Shown: piece after piece, positions 49,477 to 63,831 of the stretch
Layout of the letters: each line of letters opens with the position of its first letter
Position numbering within the stretch: the stretch's first letter is position 1
Source: Osmia lignaria lignaria
Taxonomy: Eukaryota; Arthropoda; Insecta; Hymenoptera; Megachilidae
Direction of reading: 5' to 3'
Assembly (NCBI RefSeq): GCF_051020975.1
Contig: NW_027478161.1
Span: 2,852,001 to 2,916,000 of the forward strand
DNA length: 64,000 nt
Made by a program: the position numbers and the translations under genes
The notes under the pieces: model-generated
Told to the model about the DNA's origin: nothing
Seen by the model: only the letters and a program-made list of their open reading frames with translations
Database searches by the model: none

Positions 49477-51718
49477 AGGGGCCACGGTGTTTCTGTATCT
49501 CTATTATGTTGGTGCGGCTTCGGAACTTTTAAATATCTTGATATATCTCGAGAACTACGCATCTGATCAAAAAATATCATAGAACATAAAAAGTAGGAAC
49601 CCTAATTCTCTACAAAAAAGGTCTCTTAACATTTTGCCATAGCTCTCTTCGTTTCCGAGATATTTGCAGATTTATCTCAAGGGAAGGGGCCTGACGGACA
49701 TATTTCGAGATATTTCTTCTTCTTGTTGTTCTTCTTCTGTACAGCTAAGCTGAAAGTGGCATTTGCAGCTCGCAATAGTGCAGAGCTATCTCAAAGAAAG
49801 GGGCCACGGTGTTTCTGTATCTCTATTATGTTGGTGCGGCTTCGGAACTTTTAAATATCTTGATATATCTCGAGAACTACGCATCTGATCAAAAAATATC
49901 ATAGAACATAAAAAGTAGGAAACTTAATTCTCTACAAAAAACGTCTCTTAACATTTTGCCATAGCTCGCTTCGTTTCCGAGATATTTGCAGATTCAGCTC
50001 AAAGGAACTGGCCTGACGGACATGTTTCGAGATATTTCTTCTTCTTGTTGTTCTTCCACTGCACAGCTAAGCTGGAAGTGGCATTTGCAGGTCGCAATAG
50101 TGCAGAGTTATCTCAAAGAAAGGGGCCACGGTGTTTCTGTATCTCTATTATGTTGGTGCGGCTTCGGAACTTTTGAATATCTTGATATATCTCGAGAACT
50201 ACGCATCTGATCAAAAAATATCATAGAACATAAAAAGTAGGAAACTTAATTCTCTACAAAAAAGGTCTCTTAACATTTTGCCATAGCTCGCTTCGTTTCC
50301 GAGATATTTGCAGATTTATCTCAAGGGAAGGGGCCTGACGGACATATTTCGAGATATTTCTTCTTCTTGTTGTTCTTCTTCTGCACAGCTAAGCTGGAAG
50401 TGGCATTTGCGGCTCGCACTAGTGCAGAGTTATCTCAACGAAAGGGGCCACGGTGTTTCTGTATCTCTATTATGTTGGTGCGGCTTCGGAACTTTTAAAT
50501 ATCTCGATATATCTCGAAAACTACGCTTCTGATCAAAAAATATCATAGAACATAAATTGTAGGAAACATAATTCTCTACAAAAAAGGTCTCTTAACATTT
50601 TGCCATAGCTCGCTTCGTTTCCGAGATATTTGCAGATTTATCTCAAGGGAAGGGGCCTGACGGACATATTTCGAGACATTTCTTCTTCTTGTTGTTCTTC
50701 TTCTGCACAGCTAAGCTGGAAGTGGCATTTGCAGCTCGCAATAGTGCATAGTTATCTGAAAGAAAGGGGCCACGGTGTTTCTGTATCTCTATTATGTTGG
50801 TGCGGCTTCGGAACTTTTAAATATCTTGATATATCTCGAGAACTACGCATCTGATCAAAAAATATCATAGAACATAAAAAGTAGGAAACCTGATTCTCTA
50901 CAAAAAAGGTCTCTTAACATTTTGCCATAGCTCTCTTCGTTTCCGAGATATTTGCAGATTTATCTCAAGGGAAGGGGCCTGACGGACATATTTCGAGATA
51001 TTTCTTCTTCTTGTTGTTCTTCTTCTGTACAGCTAAGCTGAAAGTGGCATTTGCAGCTCGCAATAGTGCAGAGCTATCTCAAAGAAAGGGGCCACGGTGT
51101 TTCTGTATCTCTATTATGTTGGTGCGGCTTCGGAACTTTTAAATATCTTGATATATCTCGAGAACTACGCATCTGATCAAAAAATATCATAGAACATAAA
51201 AAGTAGGAAACTTAATTCTCTACAAAAAAGGTCGCTTAACATTTTGCCATAGCTCGCTTCGTTTCCGAGATATTTGCATATTTATCTCAAGGGAAGGGGC
51301 CTGACGGACATATTTCGAGATATTTCTTCTTCTTGTTGTTCTTCTTCTGCACAGCTAAGCTGGAAGTGGCATTTGCGGCTCGCACTAGTGCAGAGTTATC
51401 TCAAAGAAAGGGGCCACGGTGTTTCTGTATCTCTATTATGTTGGTGCGGCTTCGGAACTTTTAAATATCTCGATATATCTCGAAAACTACGCTTCTGATC
51501 AAAAAATATCATAGAACATAAATTGTAGGAAACATAATTCTCTACAAAAAAGGCCTCTTAACATTTTGCGATAGCTCGCTTCGTATCCGAGATATTTGGA
51601 GATTTATCTCAAGGGAAGGGGCCTGACGGACATATTTCGAGATATTTCTTCTTCTTGTTGTTCTTCTTCTGCACAGCTAAGCTGGAAGTGGCATTTGCGG
51701 CTCGCACTAGTGCAGAGT

Positions 51719-54368
51719 TATCTCAAAGAAAGGGGCCACGGTGTTTCTGTATCCCTATTATGTTGGTGCGGCTTCGGAACTTTTAAATATCTTGATATAT
51801 CTCGAGAACTACGCATCTGATCAAAAAATATCATAGAACATAAAAAGTAGGAAACTTAATTCTCTACAAAAAAGGTCTCTTAACATTTTGCCATAGCTCG
51901 CTTCGTTTCCGAGATATTTGCAGATTTATCTCAAGGGAAGGGGCCTGACGGACATATTTCGAGATATTTCTTCTTCTTGTTGTTCTTCTTCTGCACAGCT
52001 AAGCTGGAAGTGGCATTTGCGGCTCGCACTAGTGCAGAGTTATCTCAAAGAAAGGGGCCACGGTGTTTCTGTATCTCTATTATGTTGGTGCGGCTTCGGA
52101 ACTTTTAAATATCTCGATATATCTCGAAAACTACGCTTCTGATCAAAAAATATCATAGAACATAAATTGTAGGAAACATAATTCTCTACAAAAAAGGTCT
52201 CTTCACATTTTGCCATAGCTCGCTCCGTTTCCGGGATATTTGCAGATATATCTCAAGGGAAGGGGCCTGACGGACATATTTCGAGATATTTCTTCTTCTT
52301 GTTGTTCTTCTTCTGCACAGCTAAACTGGAAGTGGCATTTCCAGGTCGCAATAGTGCAGAGTTATCTCAAAGAAAGGAGCCACGGTGTTTCTGTATCTCT
52401 ATTATGTTGGTGCGGCTTCGGAACTTTTAAATATCTTGATATATCTCGAGAACTACGCGTCTGATCAAAAAATATCATAGAACATAAAAAGTAGGAAACA
52501 TAATTCTCTACAAAAAAGGTCTCTTAACATTTTGCCATAGCTCGCTTCGTTTCCGAGATATTTGCAGATGTATCTCAAGGGAAGGGGCCTGACGGACATA
52601 TTTCGAGATATTTCTTCTTCTTGATGTTCCTCTTCTGCACAGCTAAGCTGGAAGTGGCATTTGCAGCTCGCAATTGTGCAGAGTTATCTCAAAGAGAGGG
52701 GCCACGGTGTTTCTGTATCTCTATTATGTTGGTGCGGCTTCGGAACTTTTAAATATCTTGATATATCTCGAGAACTACGCATCTGATCAGAAAATATCAG
52801 AGAAGATAAAAAGTAGGAAACTTAATTCTCTACAAAAAAGGTCTCTTAACATTTTGCCATAGCTCGCTTCGTTTCCGAGATATTTGCAGATTTATCTCAA
52901 GGTAAGGGGCCTGACGGACATATTTCGAGATATTTCTTCTTCTTGTTGTTCTTCTTCTGCACAGCTAAGCTGGAAGTGGCATTTGCAGCTCGCAATAGTG
53001 CATAGCTATCTGAAAGAAAGGGGCCACGGTGTTTCTGTATCTCTATTATGTTGGTGCGGCTTCGGAACTTTTAAATATCTTGATATATCTCGAGAACTAC
53101 GCATCTGATCAAAAAATATCATAGAACATAAAAAGTAGGAACCCTAATTCTCTACAAAAAAGGTCTCTTAACATTTTGCCATAGCTCTCTTCGTTTCCGA
53201 GATATTTGCAGATTTATCTCAAGGGAAGGGGCCTGACGGACATATTTCGAGATATTTCTTCTTCTTGTTGTTCTTCTTCTGTACAGCTAAGCTGAAAGTG
53301 GCATTTGCAGCTCGCAATAGTGCAGAGCTATCTCAAAGAAAGGGGCCACGGTGTTTCTGTATCTCTATTATGTTGGTGCGGCTTCGGAACTTTTAAATAT
53401 CTTGATATATCTCGAGAACTACGCATCTGATCAAAAAATATCATAGAACATAAAAAGTAGGAAACTTAATTCTCTACAAAAAACGTCTCTTAACATTTTG
53501 CCATAGCTCGCTTCGTTTCCGAGATATTTGCAGATTCAGCTCAAAGGAACTGGCCTGACGGACATGTTTCGAGATATTTCTTCTTCTTGTTGTTCTTCCA
53601 CTGCACAGCTAAGCTGGAAGTGGCATTTGCAGGTCGCAATAGTGCAGAGTTATCTCAAAGAAAGGGGCCACGGTGTTTCTGTATCTCTATTATGTTGGTG
53701 CGGCTTCGGAACTTTTGAATATCTTGATATATCTCGAGAACTACGCATCTGATCAAAAAATATCATAGAACATAAAAAGTAGGAAACTTAATTCTCTACA
53801 AAAAAGGTCTCTTAACATTTTGCCATAGCTCGCTTCGTTTCCGAGATATTTGCAGATTTATCTCAAGGGAAGGGGCCTGACGGACATATTTCGAGATATT
53901 TCTTCTTCTTGTTGTTCTTCTTCTGCACAGCTAAGCTGGAAGTGGCATTTGCGGCTCGCACTAGTGCAGAGTTATCTCAACGAAAGGGGCCACGGTGTTT
54001 CTGTATCTCTATTATGTTGGTGCGGCTTCGGAACTTTTAAATATCTCGATATATCTCGAAAACTACGCTTCTGATCAAAAAATATCATAGAACATAAATT
54101 GTAGGAAACATAATTCTCTACAAAAAAGGTCTCTTAACATTTTGCCATAGCTCGCTTCGTTTCCGAGATATTTGCAGATTTATCTCAAGGGAAGGGGCCT
54201 GACGGACATATTTCGAGACATTTCTTCTTCTTGTTGTTCTTCTTCTGCACAGCTAAGCTGGAAGTGGCATTTGCAGCTCGCAATAGTGCATAGTTATCTG
54301 AAAGAAAGGGGCCACGGTGTTTCTGTATCTCTATTATGTTGGTGCGGCTTCGGAACTTTTAAATATCT
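51719..54368 (+). repeat. 2.65-kb block, copy of 48,177-50,826 (11 monomers away)
   Basis: The offset is 3,542 bp. Shared private markers are GTATCCCTATTATG, GCAGATGTATCTC, AGTAGGAACCCTAATTC, GCAGGTCGC in the CCACTG monomer, and TTCGAGACATTTC (C at 50,677 and 54,219). Differences noticed are C52,225 and G52,234. Limits are the GAGTTA/GAGCTA difference at 51,718 and the CTTGAT/CTCGAT difference at 50,827 versus 54,369. Confidence 0.85.
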
Positions 54369-56111
54369 CGATATATCTCGAAAACTACGCTTCTGATCAA
54401 AAAATATCATAGAGCATAAATTGTAGGAAACATAATTCTCTACAAAAAAGGTCTCTTCACATTTTGCCATAGCTCGCTTCGTTTCCGAGATATTTGCAGA
54501 TATATCTCAAGGGAAGGGGCCTGACGGACATATTTCGAGATATTTCTTCTTCTTGTTGTTCTTCTGCTGCACAGCTAAACTGGAAGTGGCATTTGCAGCT
54601 CGCAATAGTGCATAGTTATCTCAAAGAAAGGGGCCACGGTGTTTCTGTATCTCTATTATGTTGGTGCGGCTTCGGAACTTTTGAATATCTTGATATATCT
54701 CGAGAACTACGCATCTGATCAAAAAATATCATAGAAGATAAAAAGTAGGAAACTTAATTCTCTACAAAAAAGGTCTCTTAACATTTTGCCATAGCTCGCT
54801 TCGTTTCCGAGATATTTGCAGATTTATCTCAAGGGAAGGGGCCTGACGGACATATTTCGAGATATTTCTTCTTCTTGTTGTTCTTCTTCTGCACAGCTAA
54901 GCTGGAAGTGGCATTTGCAGCTCGCAATAGTGCATAGTTATCTGAAAGAAAGGGGCCACGGTGTTTCTGTATCTCTATTATGTTGGTGCGGCTTCGGAAC
55001 TTTTAAATATCTCGATATATCTCGAAAACTACGCTTCTGATCAAATAATATCATAGAACATAAATTGTAGGAAACATAATTCTCTACAAAAAAGGTCTCT
55101 TCACATTTTGCCATAGCTCGCTTCGTTTCCGAGATATTTGCAGATATATCTCAAGGGAAGGGGCCTGACGGACATATTTCGAGATATTTCTTCTTCTTGT
55201 TGTTCTTCTTCGGCACAGCTAAACTGGAAGTGGCATTTCCAGGTCGCAATAGTGCAGAGTTATCTCAAAGAAAGGAGCCACGGTGTTTCTGTATCTCTAT
55301 TATGTTGGTGCGGCTTCGGAACTTTTAAATATCTTGATATATCTCGAGAACTACGCGTCTGATCAAAAAATATCATAGAACATAAAAAGTAGGAAACATA
55401 ATTCTCTACAAAAAAGGTCTCTTAACATTTTGCCATAGCTCGCTTCGTTTCCGAGATATTTGCAGATTTATCTCAAGGGAAGGGGCCTGACGGACATGTT
55501 TCGAGATATTTCTTCTTCTTGATGTTCCTCTTCTGCACAGCTAAGCTGGAAGTGGCATTTGCAGCTCGCAATTGTGCAGAGTTATCACAAAGAGAGGGGC
55601 CACGGTGTTTCTGTATCTCTATTATGTTGGTGCGGCTTCGGAACTTTTAAATATCTTGATATATCTCGAGAACTACGCATCTGATCAGAAAATATCAGAG
55701 AAGATAAAAAGTAGGAAACTTAATTCTCTACAAAAAAGGTCTCTTAACATTTCGCCATAGCTCGCTTCGTTTCCGAGATATTTGCAGATTTATCTCAAGG
55801 TAAGGGGCCTGACGGACATATTTCGAGATATTTCTTCTTCTTGATGTTCCTCTTCTGCACAGCTAAGCTGGAAGTGGCATTTGCAGCTCGCAATTGTGCA
55901 GAGTTATCTCAAAGAGAGGGGCCACGGTGTTTCTGTATCTCTATTATGTTGGTGCGGCTTCGGAACTTTTAAATATCTTGATATATCTCGAGAACTACGC
56001 ATCTGATCAGAAAATATCAGAGAAGATAAAAAGTAGGAAACTTAATTCTCTACAAAAAAGGTCTCTTAACATTTTGCCATAGCTCGCTTCGTTTCCGAGA
56101 TATTTGCAGAT
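54220..56111 (+). repeat. 1.9-kb block copied to 60,338-62,229 (19 monomers away)
   Basis: The offset is 6,118 bp. The order CTGCTGC, CAAATAA, AAAGGAGCC, GATGTTCC and GGTAAGG/GATGTTCC is kept. Differences noticed are CTTCGGCAC near 55,211, GACATGTTTCG near 55,497, TTATCACAAAG near 55,585, ATTTCGCC near 55,751, and TTCTTAATG near 61,638 in the other copy. It is clearly older or less homogenised than the 14-monomer duplication. Confidence 0.8.
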
Positions 56112-57052
56112 ATATCTCAAGGGAAGGGGCCTGACGGACATATTTCGAGATATTTCTTCTTCTTGTTGTTCTTCTTCTGCACAGCTAAACTGGAAGTGGC
56201 ATTTCCAGGTCGCAATAGTGCAGAGTTATCTCAAAGAAAGGAGCCACGGTGTTTCTGTATCTCTATTATGTTGGTGCGGCTTCGGAACTTTTAAATATCT
56301 TGATATATCTCGAGAACTACGCGTCTGATCAAAAAATATCATAGAACATAAAAAGTAGGAAACATAATTCTCTACAAAAAAGGTCTCTTAACATTTTGCC
56401 ATAGCTCGCTTCGTTTCCGAGATATTTGCAGATTTATCTCAAGGGAAGGGGCCTGACGGACATATTTCGAGATATTTCTTCTTCTTGATGTTCCTCTTCT
56501 GCACAGCTAAGCTGGAAGTGGCATTTGCAGCTCGCAATTGTGCAGAGTTATCTCAAAGAGAGGGGCCACGGTGTTTCTGTATCTCTATTATGTTGGTGCG
56601 GCTTCGGAACTTTTAAATATCTTGATATATCTCGAGAACTACGCATCTGATCAGAAAATATCAGAGAAGATAAAAAGTAGGAAACTTAATTCTCTACAAA
56701 AAAGGTCTCTTAACATTTTGCCATAGCTCGCTTCGTTTCCGAGATATTTGCAGATTTATCTCAAGGTAAGGGGCCTGACGGACATATTTCGAGATATTTC
56801 TTCTTCCTGTTGTTCTTCTTCTGCACAGCTAAGCTGGAAGTGGCATTTGCAGCTCGCAATAATGCATAGCTATCTGAAAGAAAGGGGCCACGGTGTTTCT
56901 GTATCTCTATTATGTTGGTGCGGCTTCGGAACTTTTAAATATCTTGATATATCTCGAGAACTACGCATCTGATCAAAAAATATCATAGAACATAAAAAGT
57001 AGGAAACCTAATTCTCTACAAAAAAGGTCTCTTAACATTTTGCCATAGCTCT

Positions 57053-60000
57053 CTTCGTTTCCGAGATATTTGCAGATTTATCTCAAGGGAAGGGGCCTGA
57101 CGGACATATTTCGAGATATTTCTTCTTCTTGTTGTTCTTCTTCTGTACAGCTAAGCTGAAAGTGGCATTTGCAGCTCGCAATAGTGCAGAGCTATCTCAA
57201 AGAAAGGGGCCACGGTGTTTCTGTATCTCTATTATGTTGGTGCGGCTTCGGAACTTTTAAATATCTTGATATATCTCGAGAACTACGCATCTGATCAAAA
57301 AATATCATAGAACATAAAAAGTAGGAAACTTAATTCTCTACAAAAAAGGTCGCTTAAGATTTTGCCATAGCTCGCTTCGTTTCCGAGATATTTGCATATT
57401 TATCTCAAGGGAAGGGGCCTGACGGACATATTTCAAGATATTTCTTCTTCTTGTTGTTCTTCTTCTGCACAGCTAAGCTGGAAGTGGCATTTGCGGCTCG
57501 CACTAGTGCAGAGTTATCTCAAAGAACGGGGCCACGGTGTTTCTGTATCCCTATTATGTTGGTGCGGCTTCGGAACTTTTAAATATCTTGATATATCTCG
57601 AGAACTACGCTTCTGATCAAAAAATATCATAGAACATAAATTGTAGGAAACATAATTCTCTACAAAAAACGTCTCTTAACATTTTGCCATAGCTCGCTTC
57701 GTTTCCGAGATATTTGCAGATTCAGCTCAAAGGAACTGGCCTGACGGACATGTTTCGAGATATTTCTTCTTCTTGTTGTTCTTCCACTGCACAGCTAAGC
57801 TGGAAGTGGCATTTGCAGCTCGCAATAGTGCAGAGTTATCTCAAAGAAAGGGGCCACGGTGTTTCTGTATCTCTATTATGTTGGTGCGGCTTCGGAACTT
57901 TTGAATATCTTGATATATCTCGAGAACTACGCATCTGATCAAAAAATATCATAGAACATAAAAAGTAGGAAACTTAATTCTCTACAAAAAAGGTCTCTTA
58001 ACATTTTGCCATAGCTCGCTTCGTTTCCGAGATATTTGCAGATTTATCTCAAGGGAAGGGGCCTGACGGACATATTTCGAGATATTTCTTCTTCTTGTTG
58101 TTCTTCTTCTGCACAGCTAAGCTGGAAGTGGCATTTGCGGCTCGCACTAGTGCAGAGTTATCTCAACGAAAGGGGCCACGGTGTTTCTGTATCTCTATTA
58201 TGTTGGTGCGGCTTCGGAACTTTTAAATATCTCGATATATCTCGAAAACTACGCTTCTGATCAAAAAATATCATAGAACATAAATTGTAGGAAACATAAT
58301 TCTCTACAAAAAAGGTCTCTTAACATTTTGCCATAGCTCGCTTCGTTTCCGAGATATTTGCAGATTTATCTCAAGGGAAGGGGCCTGACGGACATATTTC
58401 GAGATATTTCTTCTTCTTGTTGTTCTTCTTCTGCACAGCTAAGCTGGAAGTGGCATTTGCAGCTCGCAATAGTGCATAGTTATCTGAAAGAAAGGGGCCA
58501 CGGTGTTTCTGTATCTCTATTATGTTGGTGCGGCTTCGGAACTTTTAAATATCTCGATATATCTCGAAAACTACGCTTCTGATCAAAAAATATCATAGAA
58601 CATAAACTGTAAGAAACATAATTCTCTACAAAAAAGGTCTCTTCACATTTTGCCATAGCTCGCTTCGTTTCCGAGATATTTGCAGATATATCTCAAGGGA
58701 AGGGGCCTGACGGACATATTTCGAGATATTTCTTCTTCTTGTTGTTCTTCTGCTGCACAGCTAAACTGGACGTGGCATTTGCAGCTCGCAATAGTGCATA
58801 GTTATCTCAAAGAAAGGGGCCACGGTGTTTCTGTATCTCTATTATGTTGGTGCGGCTTCGGAACTTTTGAATATCTTGATATATCTCGAGAACTACGCAT
58901 CTGATCAAAAAATATCATAGAAGATAAAAAGTAGGAAACTTAATTCTCTACAAAAAAGGTCTCTTAACATTTTGCCATAGCTCGCTTCGTTTCCGAGATA
59001 TTTGCAGATTTATCTCAAGGGAAGGGGCCTGACGGACATATTTCGAGATATTTCTTCTTCTTGTTGTTCTTCTTCTGTACAGCTAAGCTGAAAGTGGCAT
59101 TTGCAGCTCGCAATAGTGCAGAGCTATCCCAAAGAAAGGGGCCACGGTGTTTCTGTATCTCTATTATGTTGGTGCGGCTTCGGAACTTTTAAATATCTTG
59201 ATATATCTCGAGAACTACGCATCTGATCAAAAAATATCATAGAACATAAAAAGTAGGAAACTTAATTCTCTACAAAAAAGGTCGCTTAACATTTTGCCAT
59301 AGCTCGCTTCGTTTCCGAGATATTTGCATATTTATCTCAAGGGAAGGGGCCTGACGGACATATTTCAAGATATTTCTTCTTCTTGTTGTTCTTCTTCTGC
59401 ACAGCTAAGCTGGAAGTGGCATTTGCGGCTCGCACTAGTGCAGAGTTATCTCAAAGAACGGGGCCACGGTGTTTCTGTATCCCTATTATGTTGGTGCGGC
59501 TTCGGAACTTTTAAATATCTTGATATATCTCGAGAACTACGCTTCTGATCAAAAAATATCATAGAACATAAATTGTAGGAAACATAATTCTCTACAAAAA
59601 ACGTCTCTTAACATTTTGCCATAGCTCGCTTCGTTTCCGAGATATTTGCAGATTCAGCTCAAAGGAACTGGCCTGACGGACATGTTTCGAGATATTTCTT
59701 CTTCTTGTTGTTCTTCCACTGCACAGCTAAGCTGGAAGTGGCATTTGCAGCTCGCAATAGTGCAGAGTTATCTCAAAGAAAGGGGCCACGGTGTTTCTGT
59801 ATCTCTATTATGTTGGTGCGGCTTCGGAACTTTTGAATATCTTGATATATCTCGAGAACTACGCATCTGATCAAAAAATATCATAGAACATAAAAAGTAG
59901 GAAACTTAATTCTCTACAAAAAAGGTCTCTTAACATTTTGCCATAGCTCGCTTCGTTTTCGAGATATTTGCAGATTTATCTCAAGGGAAGGGGCCTGACG

Positions 60001-61009
60001 GACATATTTCGAGATATTTCTTCTTCTTGTTGTTCTTCTTCTGCACAGCTAAGCTGGAAGTGGCATTTGCGGCTCGCACTAGTGCAGAGTTATCTCAACG
60101 AAAGGGGCCACGGTGTTTCTGTATCTCTATTATGTTGGTGCGGCTTCGGAACTTTTAAATATCTCGATATATCTCGAAAACTACGCTTCTGATCAAAAAA
60201 TATCATAGAACATAAATTGTAGGAAACATAATTCTCTACAAAAAAGGTCTCTTAACATTTTGCCATAGCTCGCTTCGTTTCCGAGATATTTGCAGATTTA
60301 TCTCAAGGGAAGGGGCCTGACGGACATATTTCGAGATATTTCTTCTTCTTGTTGTTCTTCTTCTGCACAGCTAAGCTGGAAGTGGCATTTGCAGCTCGCA
60401 ATAGTGCATAGTTATCTGAAAGAAAGGGGCCACGGTGTTTCTGTATCTCTATTATGTTGGTGCGGCTTCGGAACTTTTAAATATCTCGATATATCTCGAA
60501 AACTACGCTTCTGATCAAAAAATATCATAGAACATAAACTGTAGGAAACATAATTCTCTACAAAAAAGGTCTCTTCACATTTTGCCATAGCTCGCTTCGT
60601 TTCCGAGATATTTGCAGATATATCTCAAGGGAAGGGGCCTGACGGACATATTTCGAGATATTTCTTCTTCTTGTTGTTCTTCTGCTGCACAGCTAAACTG
60701 GAAGTGGCATTTGCAGCTCGCAATAGTGCATAGTTATCTCAAAGAAAGGGGCCACGGTGTTTCTGTATCTCTATTATGTTGGTGCGGCTTCGGAACTTTT
60801 GAATATCTTGATATATCTCGAGAACTACGCATCTGATCAAAAAATATCATAGAAGATAAAAAGTAGGAAACTTAATTCTCTACAAAAAAGGTCTCTTAAC
60901 ATTTTGCCATAGCTCGCTTCGTTTCCGAGATATTTGCAGATTTATCTCAAGGGAAGGGGCCTGACGGACATATTTCGAGATATTTCTTCTTCTTGTTGTT
61001 CTTCTTCTG
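57053..61009 (+). repeat. 6-monomer (1,932-bp) higher-order repeat, two copies
   Basis: Bases 57,053-59,077 match 58,985-61,009. The unit order is TGTACAG, GCATATT with TTTCAAGATATT, CCACTG, CTCAACG, GTGCATAGTTATCTG and CTGCTGC. Differences noticed: CTTAAGATT versus CTTAACATT, CTATCTC versus CTATCCC, GTTTCCG versus GTTTTCG, CTGTAAGAAAC versus CTGTAGGAAAC, and GGACGTGG versus GGAAGTGG. Five of the six types recur in the same order from 62,544 to the window end, without the TTTCAAG change. Confidence 0.85.
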
Positions 61010-63831
61010 CACAGCTAAGCTGGAAGTGGCATTTGCAGCTCGCAATAGTGCATAGTTATCTGAAAGAAAGGGGCCACGGTGTTTCTGTATCTCTATTATG
61101 TTGGTGCGGCTTCGGAACTTTTAAATATCTCGATATATCTCGAAAACTACGCTTCTGATCAAATAATATCATAGAACATAAATTGTAGGAAACATAATTC
61201 TCTACAAAAAAGGTCTCTTCACATTTTGCCATAGCTCGCTTCGTTTCCGAGATATTTGCAGATATATCTCAAGGGAAGGGGCCTGACGGACATATTTCGA
61301 GATATTTCTTCTTCTTGTTGTTCTTCTTCTGCACAGCTAAACTGGAAGTGGCATTTCCAGGTCGCAATAGTGCAGAGTTATCTCAAAGAAAGGAGCCACG
61401 GTGTTTCTGTATCTCTATTATGTTGGTGCGGCTTCGGAACTTTTAAATATCTTGATATATCTCGAGAACTACGCGTCTGATCAAAAAATATCATAGAACA
61501 TAAAAAGTAGGAAACATAATTCTCTACAAAAAAGGTCTCTTAACATTTTGCCATAGCTCGCTTCGTTTCCGAGATATTTGCAGATTTATCTCAAGGGAAG
61601 GGGCCTGACGGACATATTTCGAGATATTTCTTCTTCTTAATGTTCCTCTTCTGCACAGCTAAGCTGGAAGTGGCATTTGCAGCTCGCAATTGTGCAGAGT
61701 TATCTCAAAGAGAGGGGCCACGGTGTTTCTGTATCTCTATTATGTTGGTGCGGCTTCGGAACTTTTAAATATCTTGATATATCTCGAGAACTACGCATCT
61801 GATCAGAAAATATCAGAGAAGATAAAAAGTAGGAAACTTAATTCTCTACAAAAAAGGTCTCTTAACATTTTGCCATAGCTCGCTTCGTTTCCGAGATATT
61901 TGCAGATTTATCTCAAGGTAAGGGGCCTGACGGACATATTTCGAGATATTTCTTCTTCTTGATGTTCCTCTTCTGCACAGCTAAGCTGGAAGTGGCATTT
62001 GCAGCTCGCAATTGTGCAGAGTTATCTCAAAGAGAGGGGCCACGGTGTTTCTGTATCTCTATTATGTTGGTGCGGCTTCGGAACTTTTAAATATCTTGAT
62101 ATATCTCGAGAACTACGCATCTGATCAGAAAATATCAGAGAAGATAAAAAGTAGGAAACTTAATTCTCTACAAAAAAGGTCTCTTAACATTTTGCCATAG
62201 CTCGCTTCGTTTCCGAGATATTTGCAGATTTATCTCAAGGTAAGGGGCCTGACGGACATATTTCGAGATATTTCTTCTTCTTGTTGTTCTTCTTCTGCAC
62301 AGCTAAGCTGGAAGTGGCATTTGCAGCTCGCAATAGTGCATAGCTATCTGAAAGAAAGGGGCCACGGTGTTTCTGTATCTCTATTATGTTGGTGCGGCTT
62401 CGGAACTTTTAAATATCATGATATATCTCGAGAACTACGCATCTGATCAAAAAATATCATACTACATAAAAAGTAGGAAACTTAATTCTCTACAAAAAAG
62501 GTCGCTTAACATTTTGCCATAGCTCGCTTCGTTTCCGAGATATTTGCATATATATCTCAAGGGAAGGGGCCTGACGGACATATTTCGAGATATTTCTTCT
62601 TCTTGTTGTTCTTCTTCTGCACAGCTAAGCTGGAAGTGGCATTTGCGGCTCGCACTAGTGCAGAGTTATCTCAAAGAACGGGGCCACGGTGTTTCTGTAT
62701 CCCTATTATGTTGGTGCGGCTTCGGAACTTTTAAATATCTTGATATATCTCGAGAACTACGCTTCTGATCAAAAAATATCATAGAACATAAATTGTAGGA
62801 AACATAATTCTCTACAAAAAACGTCTCTTAACATTTTGCCATAGCTCGCTTCGTTTCCGAGATATTTGCAGATTCAGCTCAAAGGAACTGGCCTGACGGA
62901 CATGTTTCGAGATATTTCTTCTTCTTGTTGTTCTTCCACTGCACAGCTAAGCTGGAAGTGGCATTTGCAGCTCGCAATAGTGCAGAGTTATCTCAAAGAA
63001 AGGGGCCACGGTGTTTCTGTATCTCTATTATGTTGGTGCGGCTTCGGAACTTTTGAATATCTTGATATATCTCGAGAACTACGCATCTGATCAAAAAATA
63101 TCATAGAACATAAAAAGTAGGAAACTTTATTCTCTACAAAAAAGGTCTCTTAACATTTTGCCATAGCTCGCTTCGTTTCCGAGATATTTGCAGATTTATC
63201 TCAAGGGAAGGGGCCTGACGGACATATTTCGAGATATTTCTTCTTCTTGTTGTTCTTCTTCTGCACAGCTAAGCTGGAAGTGGCATTTGCGGCTCGCACT
63301 AGTGCAGAGTTATCTCAACGAAAGGGGCCACGGTGTTTCTGTATCTCTATTATGTTGGTGCGGCTTCGGAACTTTTAAATATCTCGATATATCTCGAAAA
63401 CTACGCTTCTGATCAAAAAATATCATAGAACATAAATTGTAGGAAACATAATTCTCTACAAAAAAGGTCTCTTAACATTTTGCCATAGCTCGCTTCGTTT
63501 CCGAGATATTTGCAGATTTATCTCAAGGGAAGGGGCCTGACGGACATATTTCGAGATATTTCTTCTTCTTGTTGTTCTTCTTCTGCACAGCTAAGCTGGA
63601 AGTGGCATTTGCAGCTCGCAATAGTGCATAGTTATCTGAAAGAAAGGGGCCACGGTGTTTCTGTATCTCTACTATGTTGGTGCGGCTTCGGAACTTTTAA
63701 ATATCTCGATATATCTCGAAAACTACGCTTCTGATCAAAAAATATCATAGAACATAAATTGTAGGAAACATAATTCTCTACAAAAAAGGTCTCTTCACAT
63801 TTTGCCATAGCTCGCTTCGTTTCCGAGATAT

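Noticed and set aside
77..63734. Recurring 74-84 codon plus-strand open frames as a small cysteine-containing protein family
   Set aside because: They start at TTG, repeat because the monomer repeats, are broken by stops in whole subfamilies, and their variation is largely amino-acid changing. No domain or expression signal is visible.
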